Numbered from the stretch's first letter, positions 21,001-31,569 are shown. The stretch: 64,000 bases of DNA from Tachypleus tridentatus (GCF_004210375.1 NC_134834.1:97716170-97780169); one strand, 5' to 3'. Notes: generated by a model not told the origin, from the letters alone. Numbers and translations: made by a program.

Positions 21001-24000
21001 TATTAATACTTGAAGAACCTTCATTCAACATCTAGTTCACACAGCTAAATAATGTATAAAGCTGAAATTATGTACTTGAAGAACCTTCATTCAACATCTA
21101 GTTCACACAGCTAATTGTAAAGCTGGAATATTAATACTTGAAGAACTGATTTACCAGTTATTTAAGAATAACTTTAGACACTGGTTTTAAATACAGTGGC
21201 TTAAATCATATGATCCCTGAAAACCATCTCACAAAATGGCATTAATTTTGAAACTTGAGATTTTAAAAATTATATAATTCTCCATAGAGTTTCTGATGTT
21301 TGAAATATTTTTTAAAATTTTAACATATACTTTTTATTTAAAAATTAATATTCATATTTTTTCTGTACTTTCAGTCCAGTCACTTCAATGTCTCTTCAAA
21401 CTGTTTATTTGATCACAGGTAGAACTTGTATTTTTATTTTATACCCCAAGTCATTACTGAATATTGAATTTGCTGCTTTGTTTGTTCTTACACATATATC
21501 TGCCCAGACACTTATCTAAACTCTTCTCACCACAGTATTAAAACCTAAATTTCAAAGTTGTAAGCTATGAGACTTCTTGCTGAGTCACTGGGATCTTGGT
21601 TCATTTTATCATCCAACACCAATCATAATCCTTCTTCGTGAAACCCACCTGAAGTAAAAATGTATCTCAAGACAGCTGGTATGACTATTAACACTTTTAC
21701 CAAAATAGAGAACAATGTTTTGACCTGATGATGACCTAAGAAGGTCGAAATGTTGTTTTGTGCTTTATTTTGATAAAAGTCTTAATAATCCTCCTTGCCA
21801 CATGATTAGCCAGTTTACTTCCTAACACCTTTTTTAGTAAGCCTCTCTACAAACACTCCTTGTCACATGATTGGCCAGTTTACTTCCTAACACCTTTTTT
21901 AGTAACCCTCTCTACAGACACTCCTTGTCACATGAATGGCCAGTTTACTTCCTAACACCTTTTTTTTGTAAAGCCTCTTTACAAACACTCCTTGTCACAT
22001 GATTTGGCCAGTTTACTTCCTAACACCTTTTTTTTAGTAAACCTCTTTACAAACACTCCTTGTCACATGATTGGCCAGTTTACTTCCTAACACCTTTTTT
22101 AGTAAGCCTCTCTACAAACACTCCTTGTCACATGATTAGCCAGTTTACTTCCTGACACCTTTTTTTGTAAGCCTCTCTACAAACACTCCTTGTCACATGA
22201 TTGGCCAGTTTACTTCCTAACACCTTTTTTAGTAACCCTCTCTACAGACACTCCTTGTCACATGAATGGCCAGTTTACTTCCTAACACCTTTTTTAGTAA
22301 GCCTCTCTACAGACACTCCTTGTCACATGATTGGCCAGTTTACTTCCTAACACCTTTTTAGTAAGCCTCTCTACAAACACTCCTTGTCACATGATTGGCC
22401 AGTTTACTTCCTAACACCTTTTTAGTAAGCCTCTCTACAAACACTCCTTGTCACATGATTGGCCAGTTTACTTCCTAACACCTTTTTTAGTAAGCCTCTC
22501 TACAAACACTCCTTGTCACATGAATGGCCAGTTTACTTCCTAACACCTTTTTAGTAATGTAGTAAGCCTCTCTACAAACACTCCTTGTCACACGAATGGC
22601 CAGTTTACTTCCCAACACCTTTTTTAGTAAGCCTCTCTACAAACACTCTTTGTCACATGATTGGCCAATTTAATTCTCAACTCCTTTACCACATGTTATT
22701 TCACCAAATCCTGTGAAACTGACTAGTTTATTTCCTTCCAATTTTTAATTTTTTTTTCCCTCCACAAGTTGTCTTTGTCTTATGATTCACTAATTTATTT
22801 CCCAACATCTTTATGGCATGTCACACTAGAAATCCTCTTTCCCATAAGAATGGACAGTTTTCTTTTCTCCCCCACTTTTCCTACATGTTGCATTGTAAAC
22901 TTTCTATCATGTGATTGGTTATTTTCTATCCATAGTCTTTACTAATGTTCAATTATATACCTCTTCTTATATGATAGATTGGTTTTTCTTCTCCCAAATT
23001 TTATCACATGTTCTATCATGTTCTATTACATCACTCTTCCTAAATCTCACACTATAAACCTCCTTACTGTAAGACTGGTCAGTCCTTTAGTGGACATACT
23101 ATTCATATTTCCTCATGTATTATCTTTCATACTCCTGCTGAGAAAAAAAGATGAAATTTTGATGTTCTTACACTTTTGAATTTGTTTTTATTTTAACAAT
23201 CACAGTAAGCAGTGAACTTACCGGTGGTGGTTGAAATCTGTCTTCAGTGATAATCATTGTAATAATTAAACACTGAAATTACAGACACTTAAAAAATACA
23301 ATGAAGACATAACTCTTTCCAAAAACATGCACATACATGTAAGTGTATATAAAATTATGTATTATAACCATAAATGTTTAAGCCAAAACAAAACACATTA
23401 AAATTAAACAAAATATGCTGCATTTAAAAAAAAAAGTCCTAGAGTACAAGCTACAACATGGGATTATAAAATGTATCTTAGGTTTTGAAGGTCGCTGCAG
23501 AAGCAGGACCCACATTGCAGTGGGGATACACCATTTATCAGTCTTAACCTCTTATTTGCTAGTCTCACATGAGAAGATTAGAAATTATGAGAGCGAGATG
23601 TGGGTGCTCAAGCCCACAACGTCCCACATCTATATCACCATTCATTGCCTGCAGACAGTTGTGGGAAGATGACTGCTCTCCCAAGTTGAAATAAGAAAAA
23701 GACAAACATAAAAGGATGAAAAATAAAATAAAAAATAATAATAAAAATAAAGTGCTACTGTTTAGATGTAAGTATGATGAAACTCACCTCTTAAAGTTAG
23801 CATTCCAACCCCCAGTGTGCTGGAGGCACTAATTACGATGACATTTACGTATAAACATCTACACACACATAAATAGACAAGTAGTATATCTACGTGTGGC
23901 TTTCAGACGTTAGCCAAATTCTCATGGTTCAAGGTGTTTCAATCAAACTGTTATCTTAGGTACATCTCCAGCATAGAGAATCATTTAATTTTATCTGTGA

Positions 24001-24897
24001 TATGCATCAACGTATACTTAATGAACCAGAAAATAGCTAGGAAAAAAAGATTTCCATTATACCAATTAACTTTAATGTTTCCAAGAATATAATGATACAT
24101 GTACATGTGAGGAGGAAATTTTATTCATAGTATCAGTAATGAGAAACATAACCTAAAACAAGCTCACTTTAACACACATGAAATACTGATGAACCTACCT
24201 TAACATCTGTAATGATAAAACAAAAACACTATGATACAAATGCAGGGTCATTTTAATTAACAATAACCAGTTTCTTTTGCTGACTTTTATTTTAAAAAGA
24301 AAACACTGAATTGGTAATTACCTAAGTCTTTGTGATAAGCAGTAAGAACGTTTTAAGTTGTTTGTTAATTAATTCCCAGCTATCTTTGTCTGTCTGGTTG
24401 TCCGTTAAACACTTACATCAGTCAACTACAATCACAGATTGAGTAGTAGGCTATTCAATATGTTGCTTTCTGCTGTCTGGGTCACAGATTGAGTAGTAGG
24501 CTGTTCAATATGTTACTTTCTGCTGTCTGGGTGATTATATCACTTACACTACCCCACCCATCTCTCTCTCTCTCCAAGTAATATTAAACCTAGTGTACGC
24601 TGTCCCTCAATTTCTGTTCTTCAGTCGAAAGGTCAAGGTTTCACAGGTTACTTTCTGATAATTACAAGATGGTCAGTGAATTATAAAATTAATTATCCTA
24701 TGCTCAATAAATGAACTTAATTTGAACGTGTAGACTGAGAATGAATCACAGAACGGTGCAAAACATTATGAATTTATGATAAAAAAAAAAACTTACTTTG
24801 TACACACACAAACTTAACGATGACAGCTCCAGTGCCTATACATGTCCTCATGTCGTAATTTTCGTAGTTGTAGCTACATGTTTTATTTCCCGAGCAT
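14935..24897 (-). CDS. SUEL-lectin/CUB/sushi single-pass membrane protein, 3' part, six exons
   Basis: Exons in transcript order on the minus strand: 24897-24797, 17763-17397, 17056-16880, 15651-15497, 15317-15236, 15007-14935. They encode the end of a galactose/rhamnose-binding (SUEL) lectin domain, a CUB domain, a sushi/CCP domain, a Ser/Asp-rich juxtamembrane stretch, one transmembrane helix and a 28-residue basic-then-acidic tail ending PSEV. Lectin, CUB and sushi exons join in phase 1, the usual phase for shuffled extracellular modules. The sushi-to-juxtamembrane junction does not match (phase 1 against 2), so an exon is missing or an indel is present. The lectin start and signal peptide were not found. 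Likely a cell-surface adhesion or receptor protein; I cannot name an orthologue. Confidence 0.75.
15236..15317 (-). CDS. Transmembrane-helix exon
   Basis: Acceptor tttcacag|ac and donor cgtcg|gtaaga. The translation is DIWVPSILMIALLVGNIIIV then VIILKLRR. About 22 uninterrupted hydrophobic residues followed by Arg-Arg-Lys predict a type I membrane anchor with the C-terminus inside. Confidence 0.82.
15497..15651 (-). CDS. Juxtamembrane exon, Ser/Asp/Pro-rich
   Basis: Acceptor tttacag|c and donor gtag|gtaggt. The open frame reads NRRPKEEDRSKLQLISNNLT and continues through QPVIIDSVSDDPPTDLVPEY to SSLIV, then joins DIWVP of the membrane exon in phase 1. Two N-x-T/S sites (NNLT and nearby) suit an extracellular stalk. 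It enters with two bases carried over, which does not fit the sushi exon upstream. Confidence 0.72.
16780..16910 (-). repeat. Tandem duplication including a splice donor
   Basis: About 65 bp are duplicated so that TTATCCACTTGTATCCGTAAGTG at the sushi-exon end recurs as TTACCCACTAGTATCCGTAAGTG. The second GTAAGT (about 16814-16809) is as good a donor as the first (16879-16874). The frame is open through both. Confidence 0.85.
16880..17056 (-). CDS. Sushi/CCP domain exon
   Basis: Acceptor gtttcag|ta and donor atcC|gtaagt bound 177 bases, phase 1 to 1. The translation has KNCPTIPPPKLGYLHQ, then SLAVYVCYRGHVFNDS and ILCIDGIHWNTTLSTCI. Four cysteines (C-P, Y-V-C, L-C, T-C-I), Gly and the Trp before the last Cys match a sushi/CCP module. 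These modules mediate protein-protein recognition on cell surfaces. Confidence 0.85.
17397..17763 (-). CDS. CUB domain exon (one-base frameshift)
   Basis: Acceptor ccctcacag|aa and donor cagT|gtaagt. The first part reads SFCNVGVREQTGYISSPGFP, YFYPQLDRCTWNITG and LDISTIPPQQ to CDNNL. After TTCG at a run of five G (near 17515) the frame must drop one base to continue DTLDFLKQVESHGNILRV, then NFHTAHFNPFRGFLLRYQ. The pieces fit a CUB domain (G-I-SPGFP-YP, C-W-I, C-D, F-S/F-A-Y-FRGF-Y). The exon is 367 bases, one more than the 366 needed for phase 1 to 1, which independently supports one extra base. Confidence 0.85.
19298..19830 (-). pseudogene. LTR retrotransposon (Gypsy-like) protease-region remnant
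   Basis: A 149-codon open stretch (19747-19298) contains VWVFDIEEECILGNNFIWRH, resembling the C-terminal flap and Ile-Leu-Gly block of Gypsy aspartic proteases. It then has a TVPLRSG and EVKPLL spacer typical of the region before reverse transcriptase. Upstream the reading frame continues with LIMIDGKLH and a stop. No LTRs, reverse transcriptase or integrase were recognised nearby. The stretch 18400-18700 has minus-strand open frames of unknown nature that may belong to the same element. Confidence 0.55.
20225..21150 (+). repeat. About 67-bp satellite array
   Basis: Fourteen or so copies of a 66-68-bp unit (CTTGAAGAACCTTCATTCAA, CATCTAGTTCACACAGC, TAAATAATGTGTAAAGCTGG). The first copies carry GAATTC instead of GAACCTTC. 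The last three copies (20935-21150) are truncated or internally deleted, a normal array edge. Confidence 0.93.
21679..21785 (+). mobile_element. Penelope-type terminal-repeat fragment with hammerhead-like core
   Basis: CAAGACAGCTGGTATGACTA followed by ATTAACACTTTTACC and then CTGATGA-TGACC-TAAGAA-GGTC-GAAA (21725-21746). The outer sequence is shared, in various orientations, with 50048-50166 and 61556-61650, defining a second subfamily. Stem II and both core boxes are intact; stem I pairing is poor. Confidence 0.5.
21785..22680 (+). repeat. About 66-bp satellite array
   Basis: Thirteen copies of a unit with CTCCTTGTCACATGATTGGC, CAGTTTACTTCCTAACACC, a T-run of variable length and AGTAAGCCTCTCTACAAACA. 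Diverged copies trail off to about 22900. Confidence 0.93.
24424..24532 (+). repeat. Two-copy tandem duplication
   Basis: A 52-bp segment (CACAGATTGAGTAGTAGGCT to TTTCTGCTGTCTGGGT) occurs twice in a row with two differences. Confidence 0.85.
24797..24897 (-). CDS. SUEL-type lectin domain exon (C-terminal half)
   Basis: Acceptor tttctag|a and donor caaA|gtaagt. The frame gives CSGNKTCSYNYENYDMRTCI then GTGAVIVKFVCVQ: the C-x-G-x-x-x-C, D-x-x-x-C-x-G-T and V-x-x-x-C spacing that ends galactose/rhamnose-binding lectin domains. Enters with two carried bases and leaves one, which fits the CUB exon at 17763. The N-terminal half of the domain must lie on an exon to the right (above 24900), not identified. 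Confidence 0.72.
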
Positions 24898-24899
24898 CT

Positions 24900-26200
24900 A
24901 GAAATAAAAAGGAGGTTCATTAGTTTCTTCTTTCTGTGCTCTGGTGTTTATTTAGCGTTAAAGTCCACTTACCATCGAGAAGAGATATCCCTATCACACC
25001 GTGTTCTCCAGCGTTTTTAAATAATTTCATTCCAGCATTACATGCAAGACTATACAATACTTCAATGCATGAACACATTACACCCAAAACATTTATTATG
25101 ATACTTTATTTCATGTAATACCTAGGTATATAGTATGCATTGTTTTAAACGAAATTGCAAAAAATTAAATGCGAAAAGCAGATGATGTCGAAAATGCTCG
25201 ATTTTGTCCACTTGACATTCCATTTAATGAGCTGAAAATGAAAGCAAAAATTAAAGACATATGAAAATCAAACACACCATCTATTAGAGCAAAAAATTAT
25301 CTACCAAATGACATGAAATATTTTGCGAAAGCGTTTCATTTATGAATATTTTTTTAACTTGAAAAAACGCTCACGAATTATTCCTCAACCCAATACTTTA
25401 CGTACGTTACATATTACGATTTCAATGATCAAAAATTTTAATTTTAGTTTAGAAGTTAATTATGATATTTGCCAACAAGAGTGATAATTTTCTTTCTTAA
25501 CACAAATATATTTTAATATAAAATGAAAAATAATTTATACTAATTGTTATTGCTAATAGTTATTACAAATAATTATTTACATACAAAAAAAATTACAGAT
25601 TCACTATCAATATTCAGTCTTCTATCTGGTCTGGAAATGAATACTTTATTAAGGGTCTAGGTCCACAAGGCACAAATTACTTTTAAGTTGAAAATAGATA
25701 ACCTTCACTTGACGGAAATGCTAGCTAATTAGTTTTATTATTGTTCGGCCTCACACCACTTACAAGCCTACTTTTCACAGATGAAAATATATATCTAAAC
25801 GTCCTCGTAGAAATACTAAAGTTTGAAGTTAATTCACTGTTTTATCGCTTTTAGCAATGTGCACTTATAACTGTTATAGAAACCATGTTAACTGTAGATG
25901 TTTTGCAATTTGCTTCCAAATTCCATTTAGTTTATCAAAATCAAAGGCATGTAAAATAACATCTAAAGTAGTATATGAAATAGTACTTCATAGGATATTT
26001 TCTTTCTCATCGTCTAGCCACTGATGAGCATTTGTATTGAAGAAAGACCTCTTGGCCAGCGACTTATGGGAGATTTGTTGTTATGCGTAAAGTTCACAAC
26101 GAGCTAGCTGATTTATGCCCACTGCGAGGATCTAAGCCTAAGTTTATAAACCTTCAGACTTACCTGTGGGCCACGGAGAAGCAACTGTTGTTCTTATGTG
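24900..26200. other. AT-rich stretch, nothing recognised
   Basis: No exon, array or element could be supported here. It should contain upstream exons or intron of the minus-strand lectin/CUB gene. Confidence 0.5.
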
Positions 26201-26202
26201 AT

Positions 26203-26285
26203 TTTAATACACAGCTACACAATGGGCTATCCGTCTATCACGGGAACCAAACCACGGATTTTAGCCTTGTAAGTCGTAATCCTAC
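26203..26285 (-). mobile_element. Old tRNA-derived SINE fragment (second type)
   Basis: CAGCTACACAATGGGCTATC and the GTAAGTCGTAATCC end match other copies near 43752, 56007, 57020 and 61935. On the minus strand the copy would read as a tRNA-like head with a B-box-like GGTTTGGTTCCCG. Confidence 0.55.
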
Positions 26286-26818
26286 CCTTGACCCCCCCTC
26301 CCCCCAGAAGACTTGGAGGTGGAAGATGCTTGACCTGAAATGCTGCTTTTATACACCTTTGTAAGAGAAAAATGAGGGGAAAAACAGCTGCAGTTTACGT
26401 GATTTTTATCACCTAAGGGGTTAGGTCTTTGGGCCTTGCACGTACGTCAGACAATTAGCCACTCACGTCACTTGCTCCGCCCTTAAGATGTTCTTGGGGT
26501 AGATTCAGTCATAACTGTGTATACTATATGTAAACATTACTGTAAAATCCCGAAAGGCGGTTCTGCAGTCGAAGGTTTACACTGATGAACTGATCGGTAC
26601 TGGGAAAGAGTTTTTATCTTCTTTTGGATTGACTATTCAAATATCCCTCGACGATTTCTTTTTGGATTATGTCAGACATACACTTGGCTCGCCAATTCAG
26701 CCAGTTCTATCCATCATTGACTGCCAGAAGACGCCATAGCCACAAAAGGTATATCCTTTGTCTACCATGAAATCTTACTGAACCAAATAGCTACGTCGAG
26801 CTGCTCTTGTCCAATTTC

Positions 26819-27123
26819 TCCAGAGACAAAGGTCCGGCATGGCCAAACGTGTTAAGGCGTGCGTCTCGTAATCTGAGGGTCGCGGGTTCGGATCCCCGTC
26901 GCGCCAAACATGCTCGCCCTCCCAGCCGTGGGGGAGTTATTATGTGACGGTCAATCCCATTATTCGTTGGTAAAAGAGTAGCCCAAGAGTTGGCGGTGGG
27001 TGGTGATGACTAGCTGCCTTCCTTCTAGTCTTACACTACTAAATTAGGGACGGCTAACACAGATAGTCCTCGAGTAGCTTTGCGCGAAATTAAAAACAAA
27101 CAAACAAACAATCCAGAGACAAA
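26819..27123 (+). mobile_element. tRNA-derived SINE (first type), with 12-bp target-site duplication
   Basis: Element 26831-27111. The tRNA-like head has GGTCCGGCATGGCC (A-box region), CTCGTAA anticodon-loop-like sequence (CGT, threonine-type) and GGGTTCGGATCCC (B box). The body has AGAGTTGGCGGTGGGTGGTG and TAGCTGCCTTCC; the tail is an AAACAAACAAACA run. TCCAGAGACAAA flanks both ends (26819-26830 and 27112-27123), so the insertion is recent. Copies at 35681 and 58128 share the whole length. Confidence 0.92.
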
Positions 27124-28130
27124 TGCACTAATCACCATAAGACACGTTTTTACTGGTTCTGTGCGAAATTTTGATCTATTGCGTTCGTTGGGCTTTTCAA
27201 TTGCTTCCTGCTTCTCTATAAACCCATCTACAGGAACATTAACACTGACCCTTTCACTAATTCACTTTTTACAGATTGTTTACACACATGTTAGTGTTCT
27301 TTCAGTCTGGTGGACAGTTAAGTTAGTTCACGTGCTATTCATTGCATTATGCACTTTTACTTCAGTGAAGCATTCTCACAGTCACAGGACTTTTTCCACA
27401 GGTTGTAAATAAGACGGAGCTTGACTAAACAACAAGATACCACACTTCCTTCTGGATGAGTGTTTATAGGCTTGTGACATGTATGTGTGTTAGGTGATCG
27501 TCGGTCAGAAATGTTCATTTTAGGCGAAGGTAACCAGATACTTCTATGGCGGCAAAGATAAGAAGGAACAATCGTATTGCGGGCGATGTTTATCGGTTGT
27601 TGTTCACAACGATATGAAAAGTCAGTGCATTGTTTATGTGGAGCTTTAGTTTAGAAAAAGAACAGTATTTTTAGAATTCCGGGAGATCAGTCCTACGTTC
27701 TGTTAAACTTAGGAAATTACGGGAGATTTGACATGTGTGTAGTTTCTCGTGAAGTGAGGTATGTATCGGTGTTTATTTATTTGTATACTGCAGCCACATA
27801 ATGGTGTTTTTATCGGGTGTCTCTCTTAGTGTTGCTCTTTCTTTATTGGTGTATGCCAGATGTATGTGTTTTGACGTTAGATAGTTTTAGTACGTGCAGC
27901 TGTTTTAGAGCTTCGAGTGAATTTTTCTACGTGTATCTAGACATTTTAAAAACGGATGTTTCGTGTTTAGATAAAAGAAGCCACTTCTGTGGTTTTACCA
28001 TTTTCACCACACGTACTTTTCTTTAAAGATTCGGCTACTTGTTTACATGTATTGTGTTATAACCTTCATCCATCTTGTACTTTGATGTGTATGTAGTTGT
28101 CGTACGGTATTGTTTGCTGTCTGCTCTGTT
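27124..28130. other. No gene recognised
   Basis: Open stretches at 27080-27412 and 27817-28026 have no recognisable content. Composition is less AT-rich around 27480-27720. Confidence 0.45.
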
Positions 28131-30910
28131 TATGAGGTACTCTGTTAGGTTGCTGTTTGTGTTGTTTCTGGGTTTATGAGGCACTCTCACTATGTTATAG
28201 TTCTGTTTTGTTGCTGTTTGTGTTGTTTCTGGGTTTATGAGACACTCTCACTTTGTTATAGTTCTGTTTTGTTGCTGTTTGTGTTGTTTCTGGGTTTATG
28301 AGACACTCTCACTTTGTTATAGTTCTGTTTTGTTGCTGTTTGTGTTGTTTCTGGGTTTGTGAGACACTCTCACTTTGTTACAGTTCTGTTTTGTTGCTGT
28401 TTGTGTTGTTTCTGGGTTTATGAGACACTCTCACTTTGTTATAGTTCTGTTTTGTTGCTGTTTGTGTTGTTTCTGGGTTTATGAGACACTCTCACTTTGT
28501 TATAGTTCTGTTTTGTTGCTGTTTGTGTTGTTTCTGGGTTTATGAGACACTCTCACTTTGTTATAGTTCTGTTTTGTTGCTGTTTGTGTTGTTTCTGGGT
28601 TTGTGAGACACTCTCACTTTGTTACAGTTCTGTTTTGTTGCTGTTTGTGTTGTTTCTGGGTTTGTGAGACACTCTCACTTTGTTATAGTTCTGTTTTGTC
28701 GCTGTTTGTGTTGTTTCTGGGTTTGTGAGACACTCTCACTTTGTTATAGTTCTGTTTTGTCGCTGTTTGTGTTGTTTCTGGGTTTGTGAGACACTCTCAC
28801 TTTATTATAGTTCTGTTTTGTCGCTGTTTGTGTTGTTTCTGGGTTTGTGAGACACTCTCACTTTGTTATAGTTCTGTTTTGTCGCTGTTTGTGTTGTTTC
28901 TGGGCTTGTGAGACACTCTCACTTTGTTATAGTTCTATTTTGTTGCTGTTTGTGTTGTTTCTGGGTTTGTGAGACACTCTCACTTTGTTATAGTTCTGTT
29001 TTGTCGCTGTTTGTGTTGTTTCTGGGTTTGTGAGACACTCTCACTTTGTTATAGTTCTGTTTTGTCGCTGTTTGTGTTGTTTCTGGGTTTGTGAGACACT
29101 CTCACTTTGTTATAGTTCTGTTTTGTCGCTGATTGTGTTGTTTCTGGGTTTGTGAGACACTCCCTCACTTTGTTATAGTTCTGTTTTGTCGCTGTTTGTG
29201 TTGTTTCTGGGTTTGTGAGACACTCTCACTTTGTTATAGTTCTGTTTTGTCGCTGTTTGTGTTGTTTCTGGGTTTGTGAGAGACACTCTCACTTTGTTAT
29301 AGTTCTGTTTTGTCGCTGTTTGTGTTGTTTCTGGGTTTGTGAGACACTCTCACTTTGTTATAGTTCTGTTTTGTCGCTGTTTGTGTTGTTTCTGGGTTTG
29401 TGAGACACTCTCACTTTGTTATAGTTCTGTTTTGTCGCTGTTTGTGTTGTTTCTGGGTTTGTGAGACACTCTCACTTTGTTATAGTTCTGTTTTGTCGCT
29501 GTTTGTGTTGTTTCTGGGTTTGTGAGACACTCTCACTTTGTTATAGTTCTGTTTTGTCGCTGTTTGTGTTGTTTGTTTCTGGGTTTGTGAGACACTCTCA
29601 CTTTGTTATAGTTCTGTTTTGTCGCTGTTTGTGTTTGTTTCTGGGTTTGTGAGACACTCTCCTACTTTGTTATAGTTCTGTTTTAGTTGCTATAGTTCTG
29701 TTTTCTGTTCTGTTACTGTTTGTGTTGTTTCTGGGTTTGTGAGACACTCTCACTTTGTTATAGTTCTGTTTTGTCGCTGTTTGTGTTGTTTCTGGGTTTG
29801 TGAGACACTCTCACTTTGTTATAGTTCTGTTTTGTCGCTGTTTGTGTTGTTTCTGGGTTTGTGAGACACTCTCACTTTGTTATAGTTCTGTTTTGTCGCT
29901 GTTTGTGTTGTTTCTGGGTTTGTGAGACACTCTCACTTTGTTATAGTTCTGTTTTGTCGCTGTTTGTGTTGTTTCTGGGTTTGTGAGACACTCTCACTTT
30001 GTTATAGTTCTGTTTTGTCGCTGTTTGTGTTGTTTCTGGGCTTGTGAGACACTCTCACTTTGTTATAGTTCTGTTTTGTCGCTGTTTGTGTTGTTTCTGG
30101 GCTTTGTGAGACACTCTCTCACTTTGTTATAGTTCTGTTTTGTCGCTTTTGTGTTGTTTCTGGGTTTGTGAGACACTCTCACTTTGTTATAGTTCTGTTT
30201 TGTCGCTGTTTGTGTTGTTTCTGGGTTTGTGAGACACTCTCACTTTGTTATAGTTCTGTTTTTGTCGCTGTTTGTGTTGTTTCTGGGTTTGTGAGACACT
30301 CTCCACCTTTGTTATAGTTCTGTTTTGTCGCTGTTTGTGTTGTTTCTGGGTTTGTGAGACACTCTCACTTTGTTATAGTTCTGTTTTGTCGCTGTTTGTG
30401 TTGTTTCTGGGTTTGTGAGACACTCTCACTTATAGTTCTGTTTTGTCGCTGTTTGTGTTGTTTCTGGGTTTGTGGAACCTCTCTTTTTTATTATAGTTCA
30501 TTTTGTCGCTGATTGTGTTGTTTTCTGGGTTTGTGAGACACCTCTCACTTTGTTATAGTTCTGTTTTGTCGCTGTTTGTGTTGTTTCTGGTTTTGTAGAC
30601 ACTCTCACTTTGTTATAGTTCTGTTTTGTGCGTTGTTTGTGTTGTTTCTGGGTTTGTAGAACACTCCTCCTTTGTTATAGTTCTGTTTTGTCGCTGTTTG
30701 TGTTGTTTCTGGGTTTGTGAGACACCTCTCACTTTATTATAGTTCTGTTATAGTTATAGTTCTGTTTCGTCGCTGTTTGTGTTGTTTCTGGGTTTGTGAG
30801 ACACTCTCACTTTGTTATAGTTCTGTTTTGTCGCTGTTTGTGTTGTTCTGGGTTTTGGAGACACTCTCACTTTGTTATAGTTCTGTTTTGTTGCTGTTTG
30901 TGTTGTTTCA
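28130..30910 (+). repeat. 61-bp satellite array, about 45 copies
   Basis: Head-to-tail 61-bp unit with GAGACACTCTCACTTTGTTA, TAGTTCTGTTTTGT(T/C)GC and TGTTTGTGTTGTTTCTGGG. Copies on the left carry TTGC and TTTATGAG; those from about 28690 on carry TCGC and TTTGTGAG, so one variant has spread through most of the array. From about 30420 to 30760 copies have many small indels. Short open frames in the array are by-products. Confidence 0.97.
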
Positions 30911-31361
30911 TTGCCTTTAATCTCATTGGTTTGTGAGGTTACACTTAGACCAGATAGTTTATTAGTTTGGCCACTATTAGGCTTACCGTGATTAGGGTCT
31001 TGTTTACCTAGAAAACGTCCTTCAATCACGGCATGTTTAAGTGAATCAGTAGTTAACACTCTTCTTTTGATAGGCTCTTTCGTGCATCACCGCAGATAGC
31101 CATCTTGATCGTGCTTTTCAATAAAACCGCGATGCTCGCGTATCTTCAGTTGACCGGTAGTTTAACGGCACTCTCCTTATTATATCGCTTTTCCTTTACA
31201 GAATTTCTGCTCAAAACACACCGCTATTGCCCTTAATCATCATTTGGGATTAATCACGTGAAGAAATGTAAACACGTCTGTCCAACGAGGGTACCAAAAG
31301 CAATATTTGTAACACAATCTTGTCGGTATTCGGTTATGTGTGACATAAGAGAGACAGGTAC

Positions 31362-31566
31362 TCAGTGATGACGAGAACCACTTGTTGAAAATTTATATGC
31401 AAAGGAAACGGCTCGTTTGGGCTGAAAACACACTTTACATAGAAGAGCGAACAACGTTTCGACCTTCTTCGGTCATCGTCAGGTTCACAAAGAAAGAGGT
31501 AACTGACCGGAAGCTGACCACATGTTTGAAAGGGGTTGTGTAACTGTGTGGTCAGCTTCCGGTCAG
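31362..31566 (-). mobile_element. Penelope-type terminal repeat, minus strand, with hammerhead-like motif
   Basis: Reads on the minus strand as GTTACACAACCCCTTTCAAA, AGCTTCCGGTCAGTTACC, hammerhead-like core (31488-31447), TTTTCAGCCCAAACGAGC, ending in CACTGAGT after TCTCGTCATC. The core is identical to the 38700-38741 copy. At 31504-31566 a second partial copy in opposite orientation forms a 20-bp perfect hairpin stem. Confidence 0.75.
31447..31488 (-). ncRNA. Hammerhead-ribozyme-like motif
   Basis: On the minus strand: GTGAAC, CTGACGA, T, GACC-(GAAGAA)-GGTC, GAAA, ACGT, T, GTTCGC. Stem I pairs six of six (one G-U), stem II four of four. Confidence 0.62.
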
Positions 31567-31569
31567 ATT

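Larger units (their letters stand above)
17764..24796 (-). other. Large intron of the SUEL/CUB gene with repeats and a Gypsy remnant
   Basis: The 7-kb interval contains the Gypsy-like protease fragment (19298-19830), two satellites (20225-21150 and 21785-22680), a hammerhead-like repeat fragment (near 21720) and no exon I can support. A splice-bounded stretch at 23779-23819 and another at 23224-23239 are open in some frames but do not fit the flanking phases. Confidence 0.55.

Noticed and set aside
23224..23239. Possible 16-bp microexon before gtaagt on the minus strand
   Set aside because: Length not a multiple of three, and the flanking exons already join in phase.
23779..23819. Splice-bounded minus-strand stretch (tag|tgcctcc to aagag|gtgagt) as a possible exon of the lectin/CUB gene
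   Set aside because: In the phase needed after the lectin exon it has a stop, and its length breaks the otherwise exact lectin-to-CUB phase.
26831..26915. Functional tRNA gene
   Set aside because: A- and B-box-like sequences are present, but the cloverleaf stems are mismatched and the sequence is the head of a repeated SINE with body, tail and target-site duplication.
29215..30920. Open frames with FVIVLFCRCLCCFWV cycles
   Set aside because: Translations of the 61-bp satellite; frames end wherever an indel occurs.
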